This document shows, piece by piece, positions 13,060 to 23,403 of a stretch of DNA of 64,000 bases. The DNA is taken from assembly GCA_012064385.1 (NCBI GenBank), contig QRDG01002536.1, positions 1-64,000 on the forward strand. The letters are read 5' to 3'. The notes below the pieces were generated by a model that was not told the DNA's origin, searched no databases, and saw nothing but the letters and a program-made list of their open reading frames with translations. A program made the position numbers and the translations under genes. Position 1 is the stretch's first letter; every line of letters starts with the position of its first letter. Source of the DNA: Puccinellia tenuiflora. Its lineage: Eukaryota; Streptophyta; Magnoliopsida; Poales; Poaceae.

Positions 13060-13384
13060 GTGACAAGTGGTTATGTTCAGTACACATTAATTATCATCTT
13101 CCATATATGTGTGTGGTTGATACGAAAATCAGAGGTGCATGTGCCCAGCCATGGCCCAACACTAGTACAGATCACCCCATCCCAGACGGGTGAAGCGGGT
13201 TTTCCGTGCGGCAATAGTGGCTTCGAACGACTTAGCTTCACAAGAGCAAATGAACATTCAATCTAGAATGATTGTTTTCATCAAACTATAACTATGTTCT
13301 GCTATCCTTGAATAATGAAACACGACTACAAGTTGAAGTCGTATGAAAAAAGAAAATTGATCAATGAGCAACTAATGAACTCAC

Positions 13385-14086
13385 CGGGTCGACCAGGTCT
13401 ACAGCGGCAAGCCTCCGCCGGACTCCGTGCCTACAGCCTACAAGGATGTGGTCCACCCTCCCGTGGAGCCCGACGACCAGCTTCATGAACCGGTCATTCT
13501 TCACCAGCCTTCTGCGGGGCACGACGGAAAGGTAGTAGGGCACATTGCGCGCATCGGCGACGTAGCCAACGTCGGAGTCCTCCCACATGCGCACTTCGAC
13601 ATAGCCGTACTAGCCCTGGCCAGTGTTATTTTATTATGATCCAAATTTATATAAAGGACAGCTGGGTTCTGACGGAGTGAGCGAGGCCTCGCCGGGAGGC
13701 TGAGCCGAAGCGAAGTGGATCGTTACCGACCTGAATTAGGCCAGGACCACTATAAATACATCTTGTAAGCCACCGCACGAGATAAGCCACACATTGTAAA
13801 TCTTGCCGGTTTTTAACCTCGCCCGATATAGTAAAGTTTTGCTGACTGGCGCACGTGGTTTTTTCTCTTCCTTATTGGAAGGGTTTTTCCCATGTTAAAA
13901 CCTCGTGTCCCCGTTGGTTTGATCTTGCTTAACTTTATCGTTTATTTGTCTATCGTGTGCATCAGCCAGCAGCATGCATGCCGCGTCCATGTTCACGCTC
14001 TCTGTCGTCAGAGTCACTGTCCTGCTCTTCTCGACACCGACGCGGCTGACAGTGGTGGTGGTACGGGTGCTTATGAGGCAACCCAT
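13385..14086 (-). pseudogene. Rhodanese copy A, disrupted by a solo LTR
   Basis: Exon 1 starts with MGCLISTRT (ATG at 14086) and reads to the ADARD region near 13970, where a 341-bp solo LTR with a 5-bp target duplication interrupts it. After the insert (13618 downward) the rhodanese core resumes with VRMWEDSDVGYVADARNVPYYLS and the catalytic loop VGCRHGVRR. It is out of frame with the first part, or has a TAG where other copies have CAG. A GTGAG donor follows at 13384. No exon 2 corresponding to GFKNVKNLEGGY is found downstream. A TATTTATA (TATAAATA on the - strand) remains near 14275. Copy H (46710-47410) is its duplicate. It is clearly non-functional. Confidence 0.9.
13624..13964. mobile_element. 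Solo LTR (copia-like) inside rhodanese copy A
   Basis: 341 bp beginning TGTTATTTTA and ending GTGTGCATCA, flanked by the 5-bp direct repeat GCCAG (13619-13623 and 13965-13969). It contains CTATAAATACATC as a promoter-like box and AAGGGTTTTTCCC. It is a lone LTR left after recombination between two LTRs. The same insertion sits at the same site in copy H. Confidence 0.9.
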
Positions 14087-15315
14087 GGAGGCATGTAGGT
14101 GGAGAGTGGTCTGGCTGGAGGGGGGAGAGAGAGTCATAGAAAGGTAGGTGCTCTATGTTAAATATATTAGCTAATCCTTTTCATCAGTTAGGACTTTTGA
14201 TCTAGTTGGCTATCGCATCTATTCAATATGGAGGAGGTCTCAAGTTCAATACTCTCTCTGCCTGCCGCGCGTGTTATTTATAGGGGAAATGGCTGCCATG
14301 CATATACATACGCCGTATTTATTTTCTGTGGACTGACATGTCCTAGGTGGAAAAACTCCTTTTACGGCCTCTTTGGTAATAATTTTATCTCGGACAGGAT
14401 TCTAATGAGTGGCAAGTTGTCATATACATATCTACACATTCAAGCTGCTTACAAATGCAAGATGCTTATAGATGTTAGGTAAGAGATAGGATCGATGATG
14501 ATGCGGCGACACGACTTGGCCGGTCCTCGATCGTCTGGAATAAATAAACAAACGCACAGATCAGCGGAGTTATCGCCTTGTGTCTAGTGTGTGACACGTA
14601 CGCTCCAGATAAGCGAGGGCGGAAAAACCTTGTTGCTCGAGAGCGACCTAAAATGGTTTCTTTCCATGGGAGCAAACAATTCAATCCTGGAGCACATGAA
14701 AAGGATCAATTGTCGTGGGGCGTGACAGCTCTGCTTCCGCATATCTAATTGGCCATCGCGACCCCATGTTCGGCGATTTTCTTCCATACGACGGCTCGTT
14801 CTGATCTCATCGATCGTCCCCATAGCGTCTGTCTTGCGTCATGTTGGGCGGCCGCTACCACCGGATCAACCGTAAGGCTGGTCACACTAGGAGTAATTTG
14901 GGTCGTAACATCACACTCTTCAAAGCAAGTTTGGTTACGTGGCAAGTAATTAATAATATAATACGGAGTATGTTACTGTAACATCACACGTATCAAGACA
15001 AAATGAGTCTATAACCTAATAAATAAATATGCATGTGTACTCCCTCCATCTCGGATTATTAGGCACTTTTGAAATTTTTCAAATGAGAGTAGTTTTTTTA
15101 TTGAGAATTACTCAACCAAACGGGTAACCAGCCAACTGCATTCGCAAGGTACATTCTCAAACAACTAAAATCAAGGCTTATCCAAGTAGCATTCATTGTT
15201 GGTCTAGCAAGTCCAAGATGCATATATACACAGATGCATGCTTTTCGCTTGTTCCAATTTTTCCCTTCACCCTTCCTCTTCTTCTTCTTCTAGACCGAGG
15301 ATGGAAGTTCGAACA
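14087..15315. other. Spacer between rhodanese copies A and B
   Basis: It holds the upstream region of copy A and the downstream flank of copy B. It includes the module GCGGCGACACGAC (about 14503) and the phrase GGAGCACATGAAAAGGAT (about 14690), both found upstream of most other copies. A further shared flank (GAGAATTACTCAACCAAACG) is at about 15103. No gene is seen. Confidence 0.7.
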
Positions 15316-15873
15316 TCATGTACTTATTCCTGACAAATAATCAGTTGTTTGTTGCCTGATAGTTGGTTCCTGATGGTAAGCCGCTGGCTGCGGGTTTACA
15401 CTTTTGAGCAAGGAGAGGTAGCCACCTTCCAAGTTCTTCACGTTCACGAACCCCTATAAAATTTGATCGACATCTTAAGCACGGCTAGCTAACATCACAA
15501 TAGCAAGAATGAACATTCAATCGAGAATGATTGATCAGTCAACAGCTGATGAACATACCGCGTCGACGAGGTCCACGACGGCAAGCCGGGACCGGACTCC
15601 CTGTCGGCAGCCGACGACGATGCGGTCCTCCTTCCCGTGGAGCGCGGCGACCTGGTCGACGAAGTGCGGGTTCCGCTCCGGCCTGCCGCGCGGCGCGACG
15701 GAGAGGTAGTAGGGCACGTTGCGGGCGCCGGCGACGTGGCCGGCGTCGAAGTCCTCCCACATCCGCACGTCGATGTAGCCGTACTGGGCCGTGGCGAGCA
15801 GCACGCACGCCGCCTCCGCGTCCACGCTCTCCACCGGCGTCGTGCTTTTCTTGGTGCTTCCGAGGGAGCCCAT
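15316..15873 (-). CDS. Rhodanese copy B, single-domain sulfurtransferase, two exons, intact
   Basis: Exon 1 is 15559-15873 (105 codons) and exon 2 is 15316-15453 (45 codons plus stop), giving 150 residues. The intron has a GT donor (GTATGTTC) and an AG acceptor (TATAG). Residues 1-10 are MGSLGSTKKS. The rhodanese fold follows, with YGYIDVRMWEDFDAGHVAGA (CH2A-type region, residues 31-50), RNVPYYLS, and the active-site loop VGCRQGVRS (Cys89). Exon 2 gives GFVNVKNLEGGYLSLLKS. Family knowledge: the loop cysteine carries a persulfide from thiosulfate or a similar donor. The usual AWxxxxLP ending after GGY is replaced. N-terminal MGSLGS fits an N-myristoylation pattern. Copy I is its duplicate. The in vivo substrate is unknown. 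Confidence 0.88.
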
Positions 15874-15970
15874 GGAGAGAAGGGTTCTGGTTGGTGGTGT
15901 GTTTGGATCCAGGAGCTGTGGAGAGAAAGAGGGGGATGGGTAGGTGGTATATGCCTGCCGGCGTGTGTGA

Positions 15971-15978
15971 TATTTATA
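15971..15978 (-). promoter_or_regulatory. TATA box of rhodanese copy B
   Basis: TATAAATA on the - strand, about 98 bp upstream of the start codon. It occurs at a similar place in copies C, F, G, I and J. Confidence 0.65.
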
Positions 15979-16726
15979 GGGGAAAATGATGCCATGGCAG
16001 CCATCGATGTGGTTCACGCACGGCCGGGTTGCTGCATCCATTGAAGTCTTCTCCACCTCATTCGCGCGTGTCCACTCTATCTTCTTTGATTCTAGAGTAC
16101 ACACAGGAATGCAGGGAAATGTCAACTATATGTACATGCCGTATTTAATTTCAGTGAAACCAAAAGTCGAATGGGAAATCTCCCTTTGCACCCTCTTAAA
16201 TAATTTGTAAGGTTCTTAATGCATCGCAAGTGGTGGTATGTATATGTGAGACACTCTCAGCATCTCGCGTATATATTCTAGCTAGCCGTGATCAATCGGC
16301 TGTACGTACGTAGCTGTCTACACATGCTGGAATAATTCTACATACACTGATCGATGTTCGGTAAGAGAGAGAGGGGTTGCAATAATGGACGATGCGGCGA
16401 CGCGGCCCGTATGGAATAAAGAAACGCCCAGATCAGGTGAATCATCCCTTGAAAGCGACCAAACGATTTCCTTTTTATCGGAGCAAACAAATCGATCATG
16501 GAGAACATGAAAAGGATTGCAACCATCCTCCGAACTTGCTTCTGCTTATCTTATCTTATTCGCAACTTGCTCTACATTTCACCCTCACACGTGAATACAC
16601 AACATGTTCTCGTCTATCTTCATCGGATCGCAAGCTCATGTTCAATTGATCCCACTTGTCACATCACTCTAGGAATTGTATCGTTCAACAATATCCGCCA
16701 AAGAACTTGGTATTGTTCATGATACG
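15979..16726. other. Upstream region of rhodanese copy B
   Basis: Duplicated at 53190-54160. It contains the module GCGGCGACGCGGC (about 16394) and ATGGAGAACATGAAAAGGAT (about 16498). The partner holds a MITE between positions equivalent to 16210 and 16211 that is absent here. No gene is seen. Confidence 0.65.
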
Positions 16727-18205
16727 TCTTTGTGGAATTGTTTTTTTTTTACTATGACTACGGAGGACTCTTAGAGCCGGCCTGAACTTCATTACTCAAA
16801 AAAGTTGTTTATAAGACTTTGCAGCCTCTACAAGACAGGTTCAAATGAACCAGAGGTTACAAGGAGACACAAGAGAAGAGAAATAAAACGAAGAACGCAC
16901 ACCGACAACGCACAAGAGAGGGCCACTCCGAGGGAAAACTCGGAGACAGTTGAATGATGAGAAGCTCATCACAACCCAAGCGCAGCAATCACAAGGAGGA
17001 TCCGCAGGACATGACAGCGGAGACCCAGCGCAACGACACTGCACCATCGACGTAATCGAACAACAACGCGCATCCGAGGCCACACGGCGCGCCGACACCA
17101 CTTGTGTCAGGGGTATGACCGAAAGGTCGCGCGCGGCAAGATGATGCCACGACGCTTGTGTGTCGCTGGCTGAAGTTGAAGGGCAGGGAAGATGCCCTCA
17201 CCGCACATGGGGGGTCGCCGCCGTAGTCGCGGGGCGTAGCGCCACCGAGTGCAACCCCAACCCCATCTAGGTTCGATTACCCGAAGGGTGGGCTAGCCTA
17301 GAGCACGCACGAAGACCACCCATGCCAGACACGCCACAGGATTCCGACAAGGACCCAACGCGAGGGCCTAACAACCGACAAGAGAAGCAACCACCACCGC
17401 TGCCACGGCTCACCTCGCATCGGAGAGAAGACCGCATCCATGGCCGCCATCTGCAAAACCATGGAGCACACCAGCATGACACTGATGGCAAGACAGTGGT
17501 GGCTCAACACCCAGCCACGACGGCCCCCCACGTAGGGAGCACATCACCGCCATGGCCACCATCTGCAAAGCCACGACACCAACCCTCCCCAGCGGCGCCC
17601 CGCTGCAGGAAGATGGCCGAGAGTAGAGGTTGCGACCCTTGCAACCACAAGAGGGCACGACCGAGCGCCGTCAAAGCCGACGGTGCCCCCGGGACCGGGA
17701 TCGACGGCCGGACGACCGGGGCACAGCAGCGGGAGCAGCACCCCAAGGGCACCACGCCGGCTACCAGAGGCCACCCCTCCGACGCACGGCAGGCCAGCCC
17801 GCCAGGCCCGACCGGGGCCCAGATCGGGCCCGTAGAAGCCTGTGCCGGTAGGGGCTGCCCTCGCAGCCGCAGCGGCAAGGCTGCGGACGAGACGTGAACG
17901 GGGAGGCGAAGGACGGAGGCGGCTGACGAGGAGGCGAGGGCGGGTGGCGACGGCGAGCTCAGGCGATGGTCTTCCTCCATTCCACCGAGAGGAGTTTCAA
18001 GGGGCGAATCCCCGCCGCCCCCCGTCACCGGCGCCGGGCGGCCTTAGTCCGTCGGCAGCCTCGGGGGGCAACAAGGGGAGAGGAGGTTGGGGAGGAGGCG
18101 GCGGCGGCGCGGGCTAGGGTTTCCGCCCCCCGGTCGCCTGGAGGAGCGACGCGAGGAGCCGTGTTTCATAAGTTCGTTCTGGATTATCTGCCCTTTGTGG
18201 AATTG
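16727..18205 (-). mobile_element. GC-rich retroposon with poly-A tail, copy 1
   Basis: A direct repeat CTTTGTGGAATTGTT flanks the block (about 16726-16740 and 18192-18206). Its left end starts with a T run (16741-16750), so the element is on the - strand with its poly-A end at the left. The 5' portion (17.3-18.17 kb) is extremely GC-rich. It carries ORFs of up to 191 codons on both strands, of low complexity and with no known domain. No reverse transcriptase is present. It is duplicated as 54160-55625, so the insertion preceded the segmental duplication. A non-autonomous LINE-mobilised retroposon is the best reading. Confidence 0.72.
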
Positions 18206-18608
18206 TTGATCATGGAATTGCTTAGTTTGGGATAATCACTATCCAGAATGATTACTTAGTGGAGTTAGTCATGGTGTACTTAAGTACACCCTCCTTCCAT
18301 AATTCTTGTCGTGATTTTAGTTCAGAATTGAAATAAAACGACGATAATTAGTATTGTAGGACAGCCTAAGGGGTTAAGTGTGCCACGACATCTTTGTTTC
18401 TTATATATACGCAGTCACCTCTGTTTATTTATTTGTTTATTTTTAGAATTTCTCATCCAAACGGGTAACTAACCAACTGAACTGCCCAACATAATTTCGC
18501 AATATATACATTCTCAAGCAAGAAAAATCAATGCTTACACAAGTAGCATTAATTGTTGGTCCAGTATAGGATGGATACACGGTTGTTTATTTTCTTCAAA
18601 ATTTATAA

Positions 18609-18644
18609 TTCTTCTTCTTCTTCTTCTTCTTCTTCTTCTTCTTC
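18609..18644. repeat. CTT microsatellite, about 12 units
   Basis: An uninterrupted (CTT)n tract just downstream of rhodanese copy C. The partner tract at 56330-56398 has 23 units. Confidence 0.95.
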
Positions 18645-18672
18645 CAACGATGGAAGTCTTACATGTCGTTCC

Positions 18673-19236
18673 CTAACAATTAATCAGTTGTTGCATGGCG
18701 GTTGGTTCCCGATGATAAGCCGCTGGCTGCGTGTTCACACTTTTGAGCAAGGAGAGGTAGCCACCTTCCAGGTTCTTCACATTCTTGAACCCCTGGAAAT
18801 TAAAGTTGATCCACATCTTAAACACACCTATCCAGGTTCACAATACCAAATAAATGAACATTCGATCGGGAATGATTGACAAGTCATCAACTAACAAACT
18901 TACCGCATCGACGAGGTCTGCGACGGCGAACCGGGACCGCACTCCCTGCCGGCACCCAACGAGGAGGCGGTCCTCCTTCCCGTGAAGCGCGGCGACCTGC
19001 TCCACGAACCGGTCATTCTTCACCTTGCCGCGCGTCGTGACGGAGAGGTAGTAGGGCACGTTGCGGGCGCCGGCGACGTGTCCGGCGTCGAAGTCCTCCC
19101 ACATCCGCACGTCGATGTAGCCGTACTGGCCCGAGGCGAGCAGCGCGCACGCCGTCTCCACGTCCACGCTCTCCACCGGCGGCGTGCTCGCCTTGGCGCC
19201 GGCGGTGAGGCTGCTGTTTCTTCCGAGGGAGCCCAT
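18673..19236 (-). CDS. Rhodanese copy C, single-domain sulfurtransferase, two exons, intact
   Basis: Exon 1 is 18904-19236 (111 codons) and exon 2 is 18673-18792 (39 codons plus stop), giving 150 residues. Donor GTAAGT and acceptor TTCCAG bound a 111-bp intron in phase 0 between DLVDA and GFKNVKN. The N-terminus MGSLGRNSSL is followed by VESVDVETACALLASGQYGY, the core MWEDFDAGHVAGARNVPYYL, and the active-site loop VGCRQGVRS with the catalytic Cys near residue 95. The C-terminus is GGYLSLLKSVNTQPAAYHRE. It differs from copy J mainly in the first ~20 residues. The likely role is thiosulfate or persulfide sulfur transfer, inferred from the family. Compartment is not obvious because there is no clear transit peptide. 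Confidence 0.88.
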
Positions 19237-19289
19237 GGAGCAAAATGTGTGGTGTGTGGTGTGGAGAGATAACTGGTGCCGGCGTGGGT

Positions 19290-19297
19290 TATTTATA
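19290..19297 (-). promoter_or_regulatory. TATA box of rhodanese copy C
   Basis: TATAAATA on the - strand, about 55 bp upstream of the ATG, within GGTTATTTATAGCGGGG on the + strand. The same box and spacing occur in copy J. Confidence 0.65.
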
Positions 19298-20376
19298 GCG
19301 GGGAAGGCTGCCATGGCAACGATATGATACACGGCCGGGTAGCCGCGTCCATCACCTCCGTGTCAACCCTATCTTTTTGGGAAGACGATTGGATATCTCA
19401 TTTTGCTTCCTCCTACTAATTAATTAGTAAGATTTATAGTGACAGGTGGGCATTTTTTTACTACGACAATCAGTCATCGATCAAGACATTAATTACGATC
19501 TTGCGTGTGTATGGCTGATGCGAAAATCACTGCTGCACATGGCCAGCCTTGATCGATCGATCAGGCATGGAATATTAGTTGATGGAATATTAGCTGGTGT
19601 TAGGTAATTAGAGGACAAGTCCAGATCATTGCCATCAATCGATGATATGCGGCGACACGACCCGGCCGCCTCGAATAAACAAACGCCGAGATCAGTTCAA
19701 GTATCCTGATGTCTAGTGTGCAACACGTATATATGCTGCCGATAAGCATACGTGTAGAAAAGATCCTGGTGCTCGAGAGCGACCCAACTGTTTTATTTTT
19801 ACAGGGACAAACAATAATCCAATGATGTAGCACGTGAAAAGGATTGCTACTCTCCTTATCTTATCTGCCACTTGCTCAATATTTCGCCATGTTCTTTTCT
19901 ATCCTCACTAGAGCGTGATTCCTCCCTAAACACATATGCTTATGATCGGCGTGTCGATGATTATTCTAGGTTTTTTTCTTCAAAACTTGATTGGTTATCG
20001 TTATTGGATCGAATCCAGCAACACATCTTCTTATTCTCCCTCCAGGGGGCATCTTGGAATACACTTTCGTTTTATATATGTATTTGATGTTATAAATATT
20101 GTTATTTTTTCTACATGATTAGCCAAACTTTAGAAAACTTGATTTTCTTTGAAACTAAGATGCACTATATTTTGGAAAAGACGTAGTATGTCGTTTTACG
20201 TTGCTTCTATATATTCATGGGTGTATTGTGTCCGGACTATTGATTTGATTATTGAATGAGATGACTCCATTATAAATTGACAGATCTCCGGTGGTCGTAA
20301 AAAGAGTATATATATGTTCCTTGTGGGGTCTAGAGATCAATTATGCATGTTGGGGTATGATGCAACGGACGATCTC

Positions 20377-20419
20377 ATCCACATAGCAGTGATGTCATCT
20401 CTAGACATGCTATGTGGAT
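20377..20419. repeat. Hairpin-forming inverted repeat
   Basis: ATCCACATAGCA and its exact reverse complement TGCTATGTGGAT are separated by 19 bases. Further copies lie near 25690, 58565, 59180 and 62832. Some have one arm mutated. Confidence 0.8.
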
Positions 20420-20771
20420 CACACTCGATAAACTTTTTAAGATTCGTCCGATCATCTTACTGAGAAGTCAATATATATTAGGCATGGCGGTGACTAGATT
20501 GCTAGCTAGTTAACTTTCTCTTTGCCCTCAATCTCATTCCATGCCTGACACGAATTTGATAGCATCTTGGTGCTAGCTAGTTATCCTTCTTGCTGTTATA
20601 CACGAATTGGATATCATCTTGGTAGCTGCATCATATCAATCACTTCTTCATCTCATATAAAGTCTCCTCCTTGGTGTCGACTCTATCTTGTTTGAAATGT
20701 CAACTGCGTATTGTGTTTTTTTTATGGCAATTCGGAATAAATAAAAAACGTCTTTTGCAACCTACTATGTG

Positions 20772-20852
20772 CTCCCTCTATTCCACATTCTAAGAGTTTT
20801 TAGCAAGCTAGTTTAGCTTGCTAAAAATGCATATATTGTGAGACAGCGGGAG
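20772..20852. mobile_element. Short MITE-like element
   Basis: Starts CTCCCTCTATTCC and ends GACAGCGGGAG, with an internal palindrome around TTAGCAAGCTA/TAGCTTGCTAA. It is about 81 bp long and also present at 63232-63312. Confidence 0.55.
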
Positions 20853-21296
20853 TGGTTGTCATGTGTAACATTATCATTCCTTGCATCCTGCATGTGTATA
20901 GTTGATGCAACCAATAATAAATAATTCCAGGTGCGTCTAGCCAGCAATATGATTGATCATAGGACAAGTGAAGGTTGGCATGTTCGGTGATGATGCGGCG
21001 ACACGACTCGGCTGAAACGTCAACCGCATGCTATGTTTATTTTATGTGATGACAAGTTTTAATAAGATCAATATCTGTTTTCTTCCTCTCAATTAAGATT
21101 TGCAATGACAAGAGGCCATGTTCTCTAGAAATTAATATATTTACTCCGTATCATCCTGCATGTGTATGGCTGATGCGAACAATCACAGGTTTATCAGGGT
21201 CGATTTCACAGCTGCGTATATACCAATGCACGCATCATGCTGGAGGAATATCGGCCGATCCAACGTAATAAGACGGAAACTAGACCAGATCGCCAT

Positions 21297-23403
21297 GAAT
21301 ATATCCATCATGATGGCTCCTCGCCTGTGACCGTCAGGATGGCTCCCAATTCTGGCGAGCCATCAAAACCATCAAACATGAGATCCGTATGGGTGCCCGC
21401 TTCTCCATCGGGGATGGGGAGGGCACCCTTTTTTGGCACGACCCGTGGTTGGATGACTTGCCACTACGGGTCAAGTTCCCGTCCCTTTTTGCCATTTGCT
21501 CCGATCCTGCCCAGCTTGTGGTCTCGACGGTCCATAATGGGTCCTGGAACATCTCGTTCCGGCGCACATTCGGACAGGCCGAGGCGACAGCTTGGAATGA
21601 GCTCCGGGCTTCCCTCCCGTACTCCGTGCTAGGGGGCCAGGATCGGATCTCTTGGCGTCTTTCTCCGTCCGGGATCTTCTCCGTGAAGTCGGTGTCGCAA
21701 CAGTGGAACATGGGGTTCCCCTGATGCGGTCAAAGTGGGTCCATCGCATATGGGCCCACCAAGGAGGCACTCAAGGCCAAGGCACGAGACTGGCAGATGG
21801 GCCCCCCCGCATATGCCCCACGGCGTCCCGACACGCGCGGCATCGACAACCAAGGCAAAGGACCCGGGGACCCTCCGGGGCCCCCTCGACCCGGAAGCAG
21901 GCATGGAGGTCCCGGGACCCCGACGCCCGGCAGGAGGCCAGGCTCACCCCCGGGAACCAACCTCCAGTGCGCAAAGAGGATAATCTTGCCAGCCCTGGCT
22001 GGAGGCTCCTAGAAGACTTGGGCGCCAAGAAGATGGAGGCGCCAAAGGGGGGCAGAGGCGGAAAAGCTGTCAGCCTCTGTCCGCCCTCCCTGGAAAAGGT
22101 GGGCGACCTCACCTACCCCCTCTGAGAAGAATACTTGGACGAGAGGAGGCCACGTCGCCTCCTAAGGAGAACCCGGAGGGGTTTTCCCGCCAAAACCCCT
22201 CCGGCCCCAAGGGTGCACCTGTGGTATCCCCTTAGCCTATAAAAGGAGGACCGAGGCACCCAAGGGAAGAGAGGGATTTAGGGAGGTCCAGAGAGTCAGA
22301 GGCTAGGCTAGAAAGCGCACAAGACGAAGAGTAGCATAGGCGAGAGGTGATCTCCTCCGGGCCAGGATCTGCTCGTCTTCAACCTCTAGCCAACATCTCC
22401 CGGGTTCTCACCCGCGACCACCATTGTAAAGCTACACCATGATACACCTCTCAATCCAGACATGAAGGAGTAGGGCTGTTAGCCTCCGGGCGGCCCGAAC
22501 CTGGGTAAACCCCTTGTGTCTCTGTGATGCTTGCTAGTACGTAGATCTCGAGCGTAGACGAAGCCCCCGGGCGGAAGACGTTCCTCAGCCTCCTTCGCGC
22601 CCCATGCCGAACCTAAAAAGGGGTATCCTTTACTCCCGGTGTCCGTGATCCAAGACACGACAGTCGGCCTATCGGGGCCTATTCACAGGGCCTCCCAGTC
22701 CGTGGGCGGCCCACTTATGGAAGTCCCCGATCCCGCTGAAAATCAAGATTTTCGTTTGGCAGTTACTCAGGAACCACCTACCCTCCGGGGCGGAGGTTTC
22801 ATAACGACAAGGCCCGGGGGACGGCTTATGTCCGTTTTGTGGGATCCCCAAGATGGGAACCCACATCTTCTTCGCTTGTCCCGCGGCCCGGTTTCTGTGG
22901 AACTTTACCTGTGAGGCTTTGGGGCCTGCATGGCAGGCCTCGAACCTAGGAGAGTTCCTTCTGGATGGTGTTTGTCGCATTGTCGTGGACCTTGTGGAGA
23001 ATTAGGAATAAAATGGTTATCGAGAGGGTGTTCCTACGCCATGCTTCTGACTCTGTGTTTAAATTCATGGCTTTCTTGCAGCCTTCGCACCCACTTTGTA
23101 TGCAGCGGGACAGAGAGCGGCTGGACGGCATGCTTGACAGACTCTTGGGAGCTGCACGTCACCTCTCCTTGCCGTCTAGCAGCTGAGCTCCCTCTCTAGG
23201 GAGCCCCTTTTGTTCTCCCCCCCCCCCCCCCCAGTCTTCTTCTCTTTAGGTGGGCTACTTGTGCTGCTGCCCCAGCTTCCTGACTCTGAGTGGCTTGGGT
23301 GCATTCGTGTTGGTTGTGTGGCTTGTATGGATTCGGTTGTGATACTTTGCTTTATTTATAAAGCGGGGCGAAAGCCTGTTTCGAGAATATATCCATCATG
23401 ATG
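21297..23403 (+). mobile_element. 5'-truncated LINE, split by an LTR-like insertion
   Basis: A 19-bp target duplication, gaatatatccatcatgatg, lies at 21297-21315 and 23385-23403. The body encodes the C-terminal part of LINE ORF2. An upstream segment carries GARFSIGDGEGTLFWHDPWL and a typical SFRRTF stretch. After a 962-bp insertion (21754-22715) comes the zinc-binding zf-RVT region with SPIPLKIKIFVWQLLR and CPFCG. The tail AAAGCGGGGCGAAAGCC is typical of grass LINEs. No reverse transcriptase is present because the 5' part is missing. The same LINE start is seen at 63766 at the right window edge. Confidence 0.85.
21754..22715. mobile_element. LTR-like insertion inside the LINE
   Basis: A 962-bp GC-rich block flanked by the 5-bp direct repeat TATGG (21749-21753, 22716-22720). 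It splits the LINE codons for RIW and KSP. It contains CCTATAAAAGGAGG as a promoter-like box and CTAAAAAGGGGTATCC near its right end, both common in gypsy LTRs. The ends are not canonical TG/CA, so it may be a rearranged or truncated solo LTR. Confidence 0.55.

Larger units (their letters stand above)
594..13072 (-). mobile_element. GC-rich retroposon with long target-site duplication, split by a copia-type LTR element
   Basis: A 13-bp direct repeat, gtgacaagtggtt, flanks the block (594-606 and 13060-13072). The left end starts with poly-T followed by an AT-rich tail, so the element lies on the - strand with its poly-A end at about 607. The GC-rich 5' part is 12042-13059 and the 3' part is 607-1592. 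The two parts are separated by the LTR element inserted at CCTGA. A degenerate ~75-bp tandem repeat lies at about 829-986. ORFs of 100-130 codons in the GC-rich part match no family I recognise, and no reverse transcriptase is present. This fits a non-autonomous LINE-mobilised retroposon. Confidence 0.7.
19300..21296. other. Upstream flank of copy C, duplicated several times
   Basis: About 2 kb with no supported gene. It holds the GCGGCGACACGAC module (19649, 20995) and a 12-bp perfect stem-loop (20377-20419). Matching stretches are at 57060-58951, again tandemly at 58955-59567, and at 62761-63746. A diverged version is at 24.3-25.8 kb. Confidence 0.75.

Noticed and set aside
15531..15989. 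Long Arg/Pro-rich ORFs on the + strand opposite the rhodanese exons
   Set aside because: They mirror GC-rich exon 1 in the wrong frame. The - strand frame carries the domain and splice sites.
17255..17285. GGTTCGATTACC as a Pol III B box of a tRNA-derived SINE
   Set aside because: No matching A box at the right distance, and the orientation is opposite to the poly-A tail.
17322..17897. 191-codon ORF (and its copy at 54746-55321)
   Set aside because: It lies inside the GC-rich retroposon, is antisense to the poly-A end, and has low-complexity Pro/Arg/His composition with many overlapping ORFs in other frames. High GC explains it.
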